Source: Chlamydiota bacterium
GTDB taxonomy: Bacteria; Chlamydiota; Chlamydiia; Chlamydiales; SM23-39
Length of the DNA: 6,068 nt
Assembly (NCBI GenBank): GCA_027449725.1
Contig: DAIDLB010000068.1
Span: forward strand, 1 to 6,068
Reading direction: 5' to 3'
Below are positions 1 through 5,148 of this stretch, piece after piece. The notes beneath the pieces were generated by a model, which was not told the origin of the DNA, did not search any database, and saw only the letters and a program-made list of their open reading frames with translations. Within the stretch, counting starts at the first letter, position 1, and each line of letters opens with the position of its first letter. A program made the translations under genes and the position numbers.

Positions 1-63
1 GGTGCTTCAAGCAGCGTGAACTATGCTGCTAAAAGCAGCAAAGTCGAGTTAAGGACAATTTAA
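1..63 (+). CDS. Probable C-terminal tail of an upstream gene (partial)
   Basis: Frame 1 is open from the first base to a TAA at 61-63 and reads GASSSVNYAAKSSKVELRTI, while the other two + frames stop within the first 35 bases. The stop lies 17 nt before the ATG of the next gene, and the Shine-Dalgarno of that gene falls in the gap, which is typical operon spacing. Only 20 residues are visible and they are Ala/Ser-rich, so no function can be suggested. It may be only a chance open frame in a leader region. Confidence 0.4.
   Translation, partial: GASSSVNYAAKSSKVELRTI
24..40. repeat. Short inverted repeat (6-bp stem, 5-nt loop)
   Basis: TGCTGC at 24-29 and GCAGCA at 35-40 pair perfectly around a TAAAA loop. 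No T-run follows on the + strand; on the - strand the order is TGCTGC-TTTTA-GCAGCA with no T-tract after it. It probably lies inside the tail of the upstream gene, where repeated AGC/GCT codons could create it by chance. A weak RNA structure is possible but nothing supports a function. Confidence 0.3.
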
Positions 64-80
64 CCGTGGAGGTTGTTTAA

Positions 81-650
81 ATGACTAAAATAAATCCTTT
101 CAGGTCGTCGACGCCCTGTCGAGAGCCCGCAGTGCCGACAAGTCTGTATAAATCCGGAATATCTAAACAGTTGGAAAAATTGATTCCTATCGCAATCATT
201 GGAGCTGTTGGATGGGTTGTGAATTATGTTCTTTCTTCAACATGTAATGCGTATCAAGATATATATTATAATCAAATGAAGTGTGATAAGGATTTTAAAC
301 CTCTGGGTTGTATTCCAACGGGCACTTCGATGGTTACAAGTTGTGGAGGCGCGGCTCTCACTAGCGTAGCTACAGTCGGGTCTATTATTGGATACGCCTC
401 TTCTGCATTCGATGGTATTTCAGGATTGTCGAATTCCGGTTTAAAAAAGGAGGTCTCGAATTGGATGCAGCCGGATAACTCAGAAGCTGCAAATTGGCCG
501 AAGTATGATTCCCCCGAGATTATAATCCCACGACCCGATGACCACGAAACTGTAGATTTGCGAGAGGTGGGCCGCTTTGGGGCTGGTGAAAAACCAAGTT
601 TGATGGATCTTTGGATGAGAGCGCAGAACAATCTTGATATGGGAGGATAA
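81..650 (+). CDS. Small membrane protein with two hydrophobic segments, Inc-like layout, unknown function
   Basis: I do not recognise this 189-aa protein. The ATG at 81 follows a perfect GGAGG (68-72) with 8-nt spacing. Residues 34-53 form a clear hydrophobic segment (LIPIAIIGAVGWVVNYVLSS) and residues 90-110 a second one rich in Ala, Ser and Gly. The stretch between them, about 36 residues, is rich in Cys (four at roughly 55, 68, 77 and 88). The tail, about 80 residues, is polar and acidic with many Pro and Asp, so it should be soluble. There is no classical signal peptide. The SSTC motif after the first segment resembles SSAC at the same place in the two downstream genes, which hints at remote kinship but does not prove it. 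The gene is more AT-rich than the rest of the window. Its last codons form the ribosome-binding site of the next gene. An inclusion or host-membrane protein is an inference from layout only. Confidence 0.8.
   Translation: MTKINPFRSSTPCREPAVPTSLYKSGISKQLEKLIPIAIIGAVGWVVNYVLSSTCNAYQDIYYNQMKCDKDFKPLGCIPTGTSMVTSCGGAALTSVATVGSIIGYASSAFDGISGLSNSGLKKEVSNWMQPDNSEAANWPKYDSPEIIIPRPDDHETVDLREVGRFGAGEKPSLMDLWMRAQNNLDMGG
447..467 (+). promoter_or_regulatory. Internal Shine-Dalgarno followed by an in-frame ATG
   Basis: A full AAGGAGG (447-453) lies inside the first membrane gene, followed after 11 nt by an in-frame ATG (465-467, residue 129). Initiation here would give a separate 61-aa polar C-terminal fragment without the membrane segments. 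The motif also encodes Lys-Lys-Glu-Val, so it may be coincidence, and the spacing is on the long side. Confidence 0.25.
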
Positions 651-657
651 TCATATG
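641..657 (+). promoter_or_regulatory. Ribosome-binding site that decides the start at 655
   Basis: GGGAGG at 641-646 stands 8 nt before the ATG at 655 and overlaps the last codons of the preceding gene. The tandem copy has AGAGGA at 1180-1185 with the same 8-nt spacing to its ATG at 1194. Aligning the two leaders rejects the longer open frame from 634 and places the start at 655 rather than the adjacent ATG at 658. Confidence 0.75.
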
Positions 658-1137
658 ATGGCAAAAATTGAAACCAACAATTCAGCGCCCTCTGCGCAGG
701 TTGTGCTTTCGCGTGAGGATTGCCAAATGATAGATGGGCAGTTTGCTCGCTATCAGCAGGTCATAGACCATCTGGCTGAGCAAGTATCGATGTATAAAAT
801 AGGCACAGGTCTTTTAGCGGCCTGGTCGTTCGCTGTAACAGGAGATTTTTTGCTTTCCTCAGCTTGCCAATCCACGATAGCCATGTGCAGGGATTGTGCT
901 GCGGAAGGGGGATTGCTCTCGATTCCAGGCGCAGTTGTGTGTGGTGCGAGTACAGGTTTTCATTATCTTGGCTTGCCGGTGACTGTTGCGGTTCCTTGGG
1001 CGGTAACGACCGTTTTGCTGGGACTTTCTATAGAGGCTCAAATCCGCGCCCGAGCAGTTGCCGCAGCCGCTCAAAAACAGAAACAAGATGCGTTGGAACA
1101 TCCTTCCGTTTCTTCTCCAGAGAAAAAACAAATCTAA
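655..1137 (+). CDS. Duplicated small membrane protein, intact copy
   Basis: A 160-aa protein of a family I do not recognise. The N-terminal 45 residues are polar, beginning MMAKIETNNSAPSAQ, followed by a helix-prone stretch. Residues about 49-70 form a first hydrophobic segment ending in LLSSAC. A Cys-containing loop with MCRDC (about 77-81) leads to a weakly hydrophobic patch around 87-100. Residues about 104-126 form a second strong hydrophobic segment. The tail is positively charged and helical (Arg-Ala-Arg-Ala and Gln-Lys rich) and ends SPEKKQI. Two hydrophobic lobes with both ends polar suggest a membrane hairpin with both termini on the same side, as in Inc proteins (inference). The start is fixed by a good Shine-Dalgarno 8 nt upstream and by comparison with the tandem copy. 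It sits 4 nt after the stop of the previous gene, so co-translation is likely, and a hairpin follows the stop by 7 nt. Confidence 0.8.
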   Translation: MMAKIETNNSAPSAQVVLSREDCQMIDGQFARYQQVIDHLAEQVSMYKIGTGLLAAWSFAVTGDFLLSSACQSTIAMCRDCAAEGGLLSIPGAVVCGASTGFHYLGLPVTVAVPWAVTTVLLGLSIEAQIRARAVAAAAQKQKQDALEHPSVSSPEKKQI

Positions 1138-1144
1138 GTGAGAA

Positions 1145-1167
1145 GGGGCTGCGTTTTATGCAGCCCC
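1145..1167 (+). terminator. Hairpin after the intact duplicated gene
   Basis: GGGGCTGC (1145-1152) pairs perfectly with GCAGCCCC (1160-1167) around a GTTTTAT loop. On the + strand it is followed by AATATTGAC and not by a T-run, so it is a poor intrinsic terminator. It could be partial attenuation, an mRNA-stabilising 3' structure or a processing site between the two copies. The stem is identical in the second copy while the loop differs by one base. Confidence 0.6.
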
Positions 1168-1193
1168 AATATTGACATGAGAGGAATAATCGT

Positions 1194-1656
1194 ATGACGA
1201 CAAAAATTGAAACCAACAACTCAGCGCCCTCGGCGCAAATTCCGTTTACACGGGGAGATTTGATACTTGCTCGGCTTGTAAGAGATAAGTTCGCCTTTTG
1301 TCAGCAGACAATAGATCAGCTCGCATCGCAAGCGTTGATGTATAAAATCAGCGCAGAGTTTTTAACGGCTGCGTCGTTGGCTTTGATAGGTGATTCTCTG
1401 CTCTCTTCGGCTTGTCAGGCTACTCTGGATATGGGTGGGGGGGGTACCCTCGATTCCAAGCGCGATTGTCTGCACCGCAAGCAAGTGCGCTCATTACATT
1501 AGTTTGCCTCTGGCTGTTGGAATTCCTCTGGGAATAACGGCGTTCTTTATGGGGCTTTCCATGGAGTCCCGTATGCGGGCTCAATCAGTCGCCGCAGAGG
1601 TGCAAGAACAGAAGCAACAGCCTTCCGTTCCTTCTCCAGAGAAAAAAGAAATCTAA
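1194..1656 (+). CDS. Duplicated small membrane protein, second copy, frameshifted at a G8 tract
   Basis: The frame opens at ATG 1194, 8 nt after AGAGGA, with MTTKIETNNSAPSAQ nearly identical to the first copy. It stays homologous through the first hydrophobic segment and LLSSACQ. After ATGGGT it meets eight G (1437-1444), leaves the family frame and ends at TAG 1500-1502 as a 102-residue product with an unrelated basic tail. The family frame continues one base out of phase to TAA 1654-1656: SIPSAIVC, a second hydrophobic segment, and the tail PSVPSPEKKEI. With seven G the gene would be one 153-aa reading frame, against 160 aa in the intact copy. The downstream part keeps clean homology and has no other stop, so the lesion is recent, reversible, or a sequencing error. 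Poly-G length switching is established for chlamydial genes such as pmpG10 of C. pneumoniae; its use here is inference. Confidence 0.75.
1437..1444 (+). repeat. Poly-G tract (G8) at the frameshift point
   Basis: Eight consecutive G inside a coding region, with GGGT just before them. It lies at residues 81-84 of the duplicated membrane protein, where the intact copy has CAAEGGLL encoded without such a run. A change of one base moves the reading frame between a 102-aa truncated product and the 153-aa full-length one. Confidence 0.85.
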
Positions 1657-1663
1657 GTGAAAA

Positions 1664-1686
1664 GGGGCTGCGTTTCATGCAGCCCC
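1664..1686. terminator. Bidirectional terminator hairpin between convergent genes
   Basis: GGGGCTGC (1664-1671) pairs with GCAGCCCC (1679-1686) around GTTTCAT. Read on the - strand it is followed by TTTTCACTT, so it is a reasonable intrinsic terminator for the 438-aa gene, whose stop lies 11 nt away. Read on the + strand it follows the stop of the frameshifted copy by 7 nt, with a weak TTTT only 12 bases after the stem. It arose with the tandem duplication. Confidence 0.7.
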
Positions 1687-1697
1687 AATAGTGTGTT

Positions 1698-3014
1698 TTA
1701 AGCCAGAGCGCCTAAAATCTCGGCCGGATTTTTGACGAGGCCCAGCTTTTGGATCTCGTTTTGGATCACGGCGAACTTGGGTTTCAGATCCGCCGGCACA
1801 GGCTTCGACTGCAAGCTCTCCGCGACGTTTTGATAGATTGCGGAGAGCTCGTTCTTGCACGCGTTCAGCTCGTCTTGGACAAATCCGTGGTTGTCTTGGA
1901 TGTTTTTAGTGTGAGCCACGCACTCTTTTCCGATAACCACAACTGCGGGGATTGCCACAGCAGCTACGCAGGCAGCTGTTTGCAGCGGCGAGAGCGGCGG
2001 AAGAGCGAGAGACCAAAGAGGCGAGATCTCAAATTGGTGGGCCAAGCCTTTACCGACAATCGCCGTACCTACGCTAGCGCAAAGACCTGCCTTGACTCCG
2101 GACCAGAGGGCCGAGACGTATCCGCTCACTTTCTCCATGCGCCCCATCTGCTGGCCGCGAGCCTGTTCGATGCGGCTCTGGATGTCTCCCGGCACCGCGA
2201 TGTCTTGAATCGCTTCTGCCTTATAGAGAGAGAGGATTTGCAGGTTTCTGTCTTTATCGAGAGGCGAAGCGGACAGTTCGCACGACTGTTTTTTCGCGAG
2301 CTGCACGCGGTCTTTCAATCTCTGCATCACCTCGGAGACTTTATCCTGGTGGAGATTGCACGCGATGAGCATCTTTTCCATGAGGGGGAACTTCTGTTCG
2401 AAGCTGGCGAGCCGCTGTCTGAACTTCACTCCCTTTTCAAGCGTCTCAATCGACGCCGCTTTTTCGTTCAGATACTTTCCGCAATCGTCGAAGACGGTCT
2501 TCAGCTGGGCGCAGATCTCTTCGCGGCAGTTGATCGCGTCTTGGCTCTTCTGGTCTTGCGTTCTCTCATCTTGCTTTGTCGACCATTTCGCAGCCCGTTT
2601 TGCTGTGTCATGCACGGCGAGGACGTAGGCCAAAGAGAGGTTCGACAGGCCGCAATTCATTTTCTCCAGGAGATATTCCGCAGAAATAGCGACGGCGTAG
2701 GTCGCCCAATAGGCTTCTCTGCTCAATTGCGCTTCAACCATTTTGTAAATTCCATACCCGACACCCGCAAAAACGCCTAAGCCGACAGCGCCGCCCGCTA
2801 CATAGTAGCCGAGCGCTTTCGCATTGCTCTTTACCGCGTCCATCAAGGTGGGTTCCAGCTCGCGGATTTCCGACAATTTTTTCAGGACTGTGTCCGTTGC
2901 GATTTGATTGATGCCGCCGCGCGGATCAAAGCGCTTGAGCGCTTTATAGTTGCTCTTTGCAAATGAGGATGCCGGAAATTGGTCTCCGATTTGGAGAGGA
3001 AGTTTCAAGGTCAT
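1698..3014 (-). CDS. Membrane/coiled-coil protein with hydrophobic segments near both ends, unknown function
   Basis: A 438-aa protein I do not recognise. I start it at the ATG (3014-3012) because AAAGGA lies 7 nt upstream (3027-3022) and the ATG overlaps the stop of the preceding gene as ATGA; a longer frame from a TTG at 3038 has no such support. Residues 1-60 are soluble and basic. Residues about 68-92 form a Gly/Ala/Val-rich hydrophobic segment, and 102-118 a weaker one. Residues about 140-300 are highly charged and helical (Glu, Gln, Lys and Arg rich, for example around EKGVKFRQRLASFEQKF) and probably form a coiled coil. Residues about 304-325 and 344-366 are a second hydrophobic pair (VAAVAIPAVVVIG is the core). 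The tail of about 70 residues is polar. The probable topology is two membrane hairpins flanking a long soluble helical domain. A role in the inclusion or host membrane is a guess from architecture and neighbours. Confidence 0.8.
   Translation of the reverse strand: MTLKLPLQIGDQFPASSFAKSNYKALKRFDPRGGINQIATDTVLKKLSEIRELEPTLMDAVKSNAKALGYYVAGGAVGLGVFAGVGYGIYKMVEAQLSREAYWATYAVAISAEYLLEKMNCGLSNLSLAYVLAVHDTAKRAAKWSTKQDERTQDQKSQDAINCREEICAQLKTVFDDCGKYLNEKAASIETLEKGVKFRQRLASFEQKFPLMEKMLIACNLHQDKVSEVMQRLKDRVQLAKKQSCELSASPLDKDRNLQILSLYKAEAIQDIAVPGDIQSRIEQARGQQMGRMEKVSGYVSALWSGVKAGLCASVGTAIVGKGLAHQFEISPLWSLALPPLSPLQTAACVAAVAIPAVVVIGKECVAHTKNIQDNHGFVQDELNACKNELSAIYQNVAESLQSKPVPADLKPKFAVIQNEIQKLGLVKNPAEILGALA
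3011..3014 (-). promoter_or_regulatory. ATGA stop/start overlap (translational coupling)
   Basis: The TGA of the 119-aa gene (3013-3011) overlaps the ATG of the 438-aa gene (3014-3012) as ATGA. The Shine-Dalgarno for the second gene lies inside the first. This fixes the start of the second gene and implies coupled synthesis of the two proteins. Confidence 0.8.
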
Positions 3015-3370
3015 GCTTTTATCCTTTGGTAAATACAATTTGCCAGGAGGGTGCTCTCCAGCATCATCTCCACCTGAGAGGCGTTGCTGGCGGGTTTAAA
3101 CCCTTGCAGAGACTGGCGAGCTGCGTCGCTCAGGTTGTCTGCGATGTTAAAAAGATCGTAAGCGATCAAACCCGTCGTCAATGAGACGGATGCCATAAAA
3201 ATAATTGGAAAAAAGAAGGCGAAAAACGGCGTGGCAAAGGCAATAACCCCGGCCGCAGCCTTGATCCGGTTCCAATTCGTTGCAATTCTTTGTTTGTTCT
3301 CAGTAGATTGGGCAGCCCCATAGAGGGATTGGTTGAGCTGCTGTTCGATCGCCTGGATTAATATTGTCAT
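3011..3370 (-). CDS. Small protein with a bilobed hydrophobic domain, Inc-like
   Basis: A 119-aa protein, not recognised by family. The start is the ATG at 3370-3368, MTILIQAIEQQ, with GGAG (3382-3379) 8 nt upstream. The frame could extend to an ATG at 3469, but that one has no Shine-Dalgarno and would add a basic, non-homogeneous leader. Residues 1-36 are amphipathic and polar. Residues about 37-72 are an unusually long hydrophobic block with a Phe/Pro-rich middle (FATPFFAFFFPIIF), long enough for two closely spaced membrane helices. A soluble tail follows. A bilobed hydrophobic domain of this kind is the defining trait of chlamydial Inc proteins; the assignment is by shape only. It is translationally coupled to the 438-aa membrane protein, so the two may act together or in the same membrane. 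Confidence 0.75.
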   Translation of the reverse strand: MTILIQAIEQQLNQSLYGAAQSTENKQRIATNWNRIKAAAGVIAFATPFFAFFFPIIFMASVSLTTGLIAYDLFNIADNLSDAARQSLQGFKPASNASQVEMMLESTLLANCIYQRIKA

Positions 3371-3519
3371 ACAAGTGTCTCCGCGAAAAAAAATGGTGGG
3401 CAAAATGTTAAGGAATGACCATTTTCTTCTCAAGGAGTTTTTCGCTTTCGCGTGCTTGTAACTAAACATTTATTAATAAGTTGTTCTGTTTGCTTATATG
3501 TACAAAATGGTATAACTAA
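3371..3519 (-). promoter_or_regulatory. AT-rich leader with a possible promoter for the 119-aa/438-aa gene pair
   Basis: This is the only real gap between - strand genes (149 nt), where the others overlap or are separated by 4 nt, so a new transcript probably starts here. A TATAAG (3498-3493) matches the bacterial -10 at five of six positions, but the -35 region over the end of the ankyrin-like gene is poor (TGATTA at 18-nt spacing). A run of eight T (3393-3386) lies just upstream of the Shine-Dalgarno. I see no convincing terminator hairpin for the upstream gene, so read-through is possible. Confidence 0.25.
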
Positions 3520-4452
3520 TCAGGATAAAACGGAACGGTTTGTTTGTGGGTAGGAATGGCATCTTCGATGTCGTTTATCTTGATAATTCCCGTCCGGCGG
3601 ATCGAAGAGAGGCGGCAGGTCATAATGACCTTGGCGTTTGACGGGATTGATTACGACGCTTCTTTGATCAAAATCCAAAGCCTCCAGGCGTTTTAGGATG
3701 TCTTGCAAAAAATCTATTTGACCGGCGCTTGATGCCACAGCGGCTAAATTGATCAGGTCGGTTTCTGAGAGTTTCAGCTGCAATTTTTCTAATTTGTAGG
3801 TCGCCGCCCTATCTGCGATGTCCCAATATCCTTTTTTTGCCGCTAGAAAGATGAGCCGGCTGCAGATGCAATCGACGATCGGGTTCCCGTTCATCTGACC
3901 GCAGTAGGAATCTTGAACATAGTTCCCTGAAACGGCTTCTCTCTCCAGCAGTTCTTCCAAAGAGCTCAGCGCTCCCCACTCTGCCCCGGCAAGCGCAGCG
4001 AGATTTTTTCCCTGCTGAGTGCAAAAGGGACTGTCCAAGAGAAGGCTTACAAGAGTCCGATGGTTGTTCTCTGCAGCGATTCGGAGTGCGCTATCGGCCC
4101 CCCAGGGTTGGATGAGACCTTCCTGAAGCTGCAGGGCTGCGAGATCCGTAAACTGCTTTATGGCCGCGATCTCCAGGATGAGGGAATCAATTTTGGCCGG
4201 AAGAGGGCCGTAGAGCCGCGCGGCTTTCACAAAGTTCAGGCACATGCCCTCTTCCAGATGTCTCATCGCATCCAGGAGAACAGCATCTCTTCTGTCAGGA
4301 TCGGTAGGAGAGGTTTGAAGGATGCCGAGCGCCAAAAGCCAGAGGCCGCGGCCGGCCGCGATTTCTAGATCGAGAGTGGGATCTGCGGGGATTTCATTGC
4401 CTCCCAAAGGGACGGAATAGAGCGAGGGCAGTGTGTAGTCATGGATGCGCAT
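3520..4452 (-). CDS. Ankyrin-like repeat protein, longest complete paralogue, C terminus possibly frameshifted
   Basis: A 310-aa protein of the family repeated through the right half of the window. It starts at ATG 4452, 7 nt after GAGAGGA, and shares the N-terminal motif MRIHDYTLPSLY with the 145-aa paralogue. A helical N-terminal region (about 27-80) is followed by degenerate ankyrin-like units at about 119-140 (SALRIAAENNHRTLVSLLLD), 151-170, 199-218 and 233-254, each with an Ala-Ala core and a hydrophobic second helix. Shared family motifs are LQxGLIQPW near residue 108 and FCTQQGKN near 143. Ankyrin repeats bind proteins, and many intracellular bacteria secrete such proteins; secretion here is inference. 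After GHYD (275-278) the encoded tail turns into basic low-quality sequence, whereas the +1 frame from 3620 reads TCRL...GIIKINDIEDAIP to a TAG at 3518-3516. That suggests a one-base loss near 3619. Confidence 0.8.
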   Translation of the reverse strand: MRIHDYTLPSLYSVPLGGNEIPADPTLDLEIAAGRGLWLLALGILQTSPTDPDRRDAVLLDAMRHLEEGMCLNFVKAARLYGPLPAKIDSLILEIAAIKQFTDLAALQLQEGLIQPWGADSALRIAAENNHRTLVSLLLDSPFCTQQGKNLAALAGAEWGALSSLEELLEREAVSGNYVQDSYCGQMNGNPIVDCICSRLIFLAAKKGYWDIADRAATYKLEKLQLKLSETDLINLAAVASSAGQIDFLQDILKRLEALDFDQRSVVINPVKRQGHYDLPPLFDPPDGNYQDKRHRRCHSYPQTNRSVLS

Positions 4453-4466
4453 AGAGTTATCCTCTC
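4450..4466 (-). promoter_or_regulatory. TAA-N4-ATG junction with overlapping ribosome-binding site
   Basis: GAGAGGA (4466-4460) overlaps the last codons and stop (TAA 4459-4457) of the 229-aa paralogue and stands 7 nt before the ATG at 4452. The junction GGATAACTCTATGCG is almost the same as GGTTAATTCTATGCG two genes upstream. Both appear to be copies of one ancestral gene boundary, and they fix the starts at the MRI motif. Confidence 0.75.
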
Positions 4467-5146
4467 ATTAATCTCGGGGTCAAAAAGCCCAGGTCTTCCG
4501 GCGTCAACCCGGTGGGCTTGAGGATCGCAACGGCTTCAGCGATGTCCCCATGTCCATGTTGGCTCGCAACGCGGATGAGAAGAGACCAGATGCACGGTTC
4601 GTACGATGCGGAATGAAAATAGTCTCCTGAAATGGCCTTTTGCGAGAGGAACTCGAGCATGCTGTCGAGCGAGCCTTGCCGGGCTGCCGTGACGGCAGCC
4701 CCATTTTTTTCATTCTGCGTGCAAAGAGAACTGTTGAGAAGAAGGCCAACGAGAGGCCTGTTGTTTTTCGCAGCTGCCATTTCAAGCGCTTGATTGGCGG
4801 CCCACGATTTAATGACGCCGCATTGCAGCTGTTCGGCGGCCAAATCGATCCATCCGCGCTCGGCGGCAAAGGCCAAAATGTCGGCATCGGTGTCCTTCAA
4901 AAAGGGTGCTTGGTTTCGTGCCGCCTGCACAAAGCGCACCGCCATCTCTTCTCCAAGGCCTTGAAGGGAAGCCAGGAGTACCGGATCCCTTCGTTCCGGA
5001 GCGACAGGCCCCTTTTGGAAAAGATCGTAGAGGGCAAGCCAGTCGGCTCGCCAGAGTGCGTTTTCCAGCCGCCACGCCAACCAGGCGGATTCCGGAGCGC
5101 TTTGAGGGGTGAAATGAGGTCTATGGTGGGGAGGTATTTTTGACAT
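4457..5146 (-). CDS. Ankyrin-like repeat protein, paralogue lacking the C-terminal repeats
   Basis: A 229-aa paralogue. Its start is the ATG at 5146-5144 (MSKIPPHHRP), which overlaps the stop of the preceding gene as TGATG; the upstream Shine-Dalgarno is weak (GGAA), so coupling probably drives initiation. The open frame runs further upstream, but that stretch is the antisense-like shadow of the neighbour. It lacks the MRI..LPT..Y N-terminal motif and begins with a Pro/His-rich leader. From residue 24 on it aligns with the 310-aa paralogue: ERRDPVLLASLQGLGEEM, LQCGVIKSW (about 107-115), then ankyrin-like units at about 119-137 and 149-167 with LCTQNEKNGAA between. CIWSLLIRVASQHG (185-198) matches the partial paralogue closely. 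It stops soon after LTPEDLGFL, where the others carry one or two more repeats, so the end was cut away. Confidence 0.8.
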   Translation of the reverse strand: MSKIPPHHRPHFTPQSAPESAWLAWRLENALWRADWLALYDLFQKGPVAPERRDPVLLASLQGLGEEMAVRFVQAARNQAPFLKDTDADILAFAAERGWIDLAAEQLQCGVIKSWAANQALEMAAAKNNRPLVGLLLNSSLCTQNEKNGAAVTAARQGSLDSMLEFLSQKAISGDYFHSASYEPCIWSLLIRVASQHGHGDIAEAVAILKPTGLTPEDLGFLTPRLMRG

Positions 5147-5148
5147 CA
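5144..5148 (-). promoter_or_regulatory. TGATG stop/start overlap
   Basis: The TGA (5148-5146) of the 145-aa paralogue shares one base with the ATG (5146-5144) of the 229-aa paralogue. With only a weak Shine-Dalgarno, termination-reinitiation is the likely way the second gene is translated. Confidence 0.7.

Larger units (their letters stand above)
629..1166 (+). repeat. Tandem duplication, unit 1
   Basis: This unit runs from CAATCTTGATATG, inside the last codons of the first membrane gene, through the second gene to the end of its 3' hairpin. The next unit starts at 1167 with CAATATTGACATG and carries the same parts in the same order: Shine-Dalgarno, start, the KIETNNSAPSAQ N terminus, the hydrophobic core, the EKK tail, TAAGTGA and the GGGGCTGC hairpin. 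Similarity is strongest at the two ends and weaker in the middle, so the duplication is not recent. Confidence 0.8.
1167..1690 (+). repeat. Tandem duplication, unit 2
   Basis: Second copy of the unit that begins at 629. Its leader CAATATTGACATGAGAGGA matches the sequence that encodes the last residues (NLDMGG) of the first membrane gene, so the duplicated block took in that coding end. The unit closes with TAAGTGA and the same GGGGCTGC/GCAGCCCC hairpin, followed by CAATA. Confidence 0.8.

Noticed and set aside
272..664. 130-aa open frame on the - strand
   Set aside because: Antisense to the first membrane gene, which has a perfect Shine-Dalgarno and clear hydrophobic segments; no initiation signal supports the reverse frame.
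1172..1177. TTGACA, a perfect -35 box, before the second copy
   Set aside because: A -10 at normal spacing would fall at or inside the start of the gene at 1194, where none is seen, and the sequence is simply the duplicated counterpart of coding sequence at 634-639.
1749..2780. 343-aa open frame on the + strand
   Set aside because: It lies wholly antisense to the 438-aa gene, begins with TTG without a Shine-Dalgarno, and its Arg/Leu/Val-rich composition is what the reverse frame of a helical charged protein gives. The opposite gene has a proper start, coupling and a terminator.
3441..3453. Possible hairpin TTCGCTTTCGCG in the leader of the 119-aa gene
   Set aside because: Only about three base pairs form, with no T-run in a useful place; too weak for a terminator or regulatory structure.
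4640..5143. 167-aa open frame on the + strand
   Set aside because: It is a shadow of the 229-aa ankyrin-like gene on the other strand; no Shine-Dalgarno and no recognisable domain.
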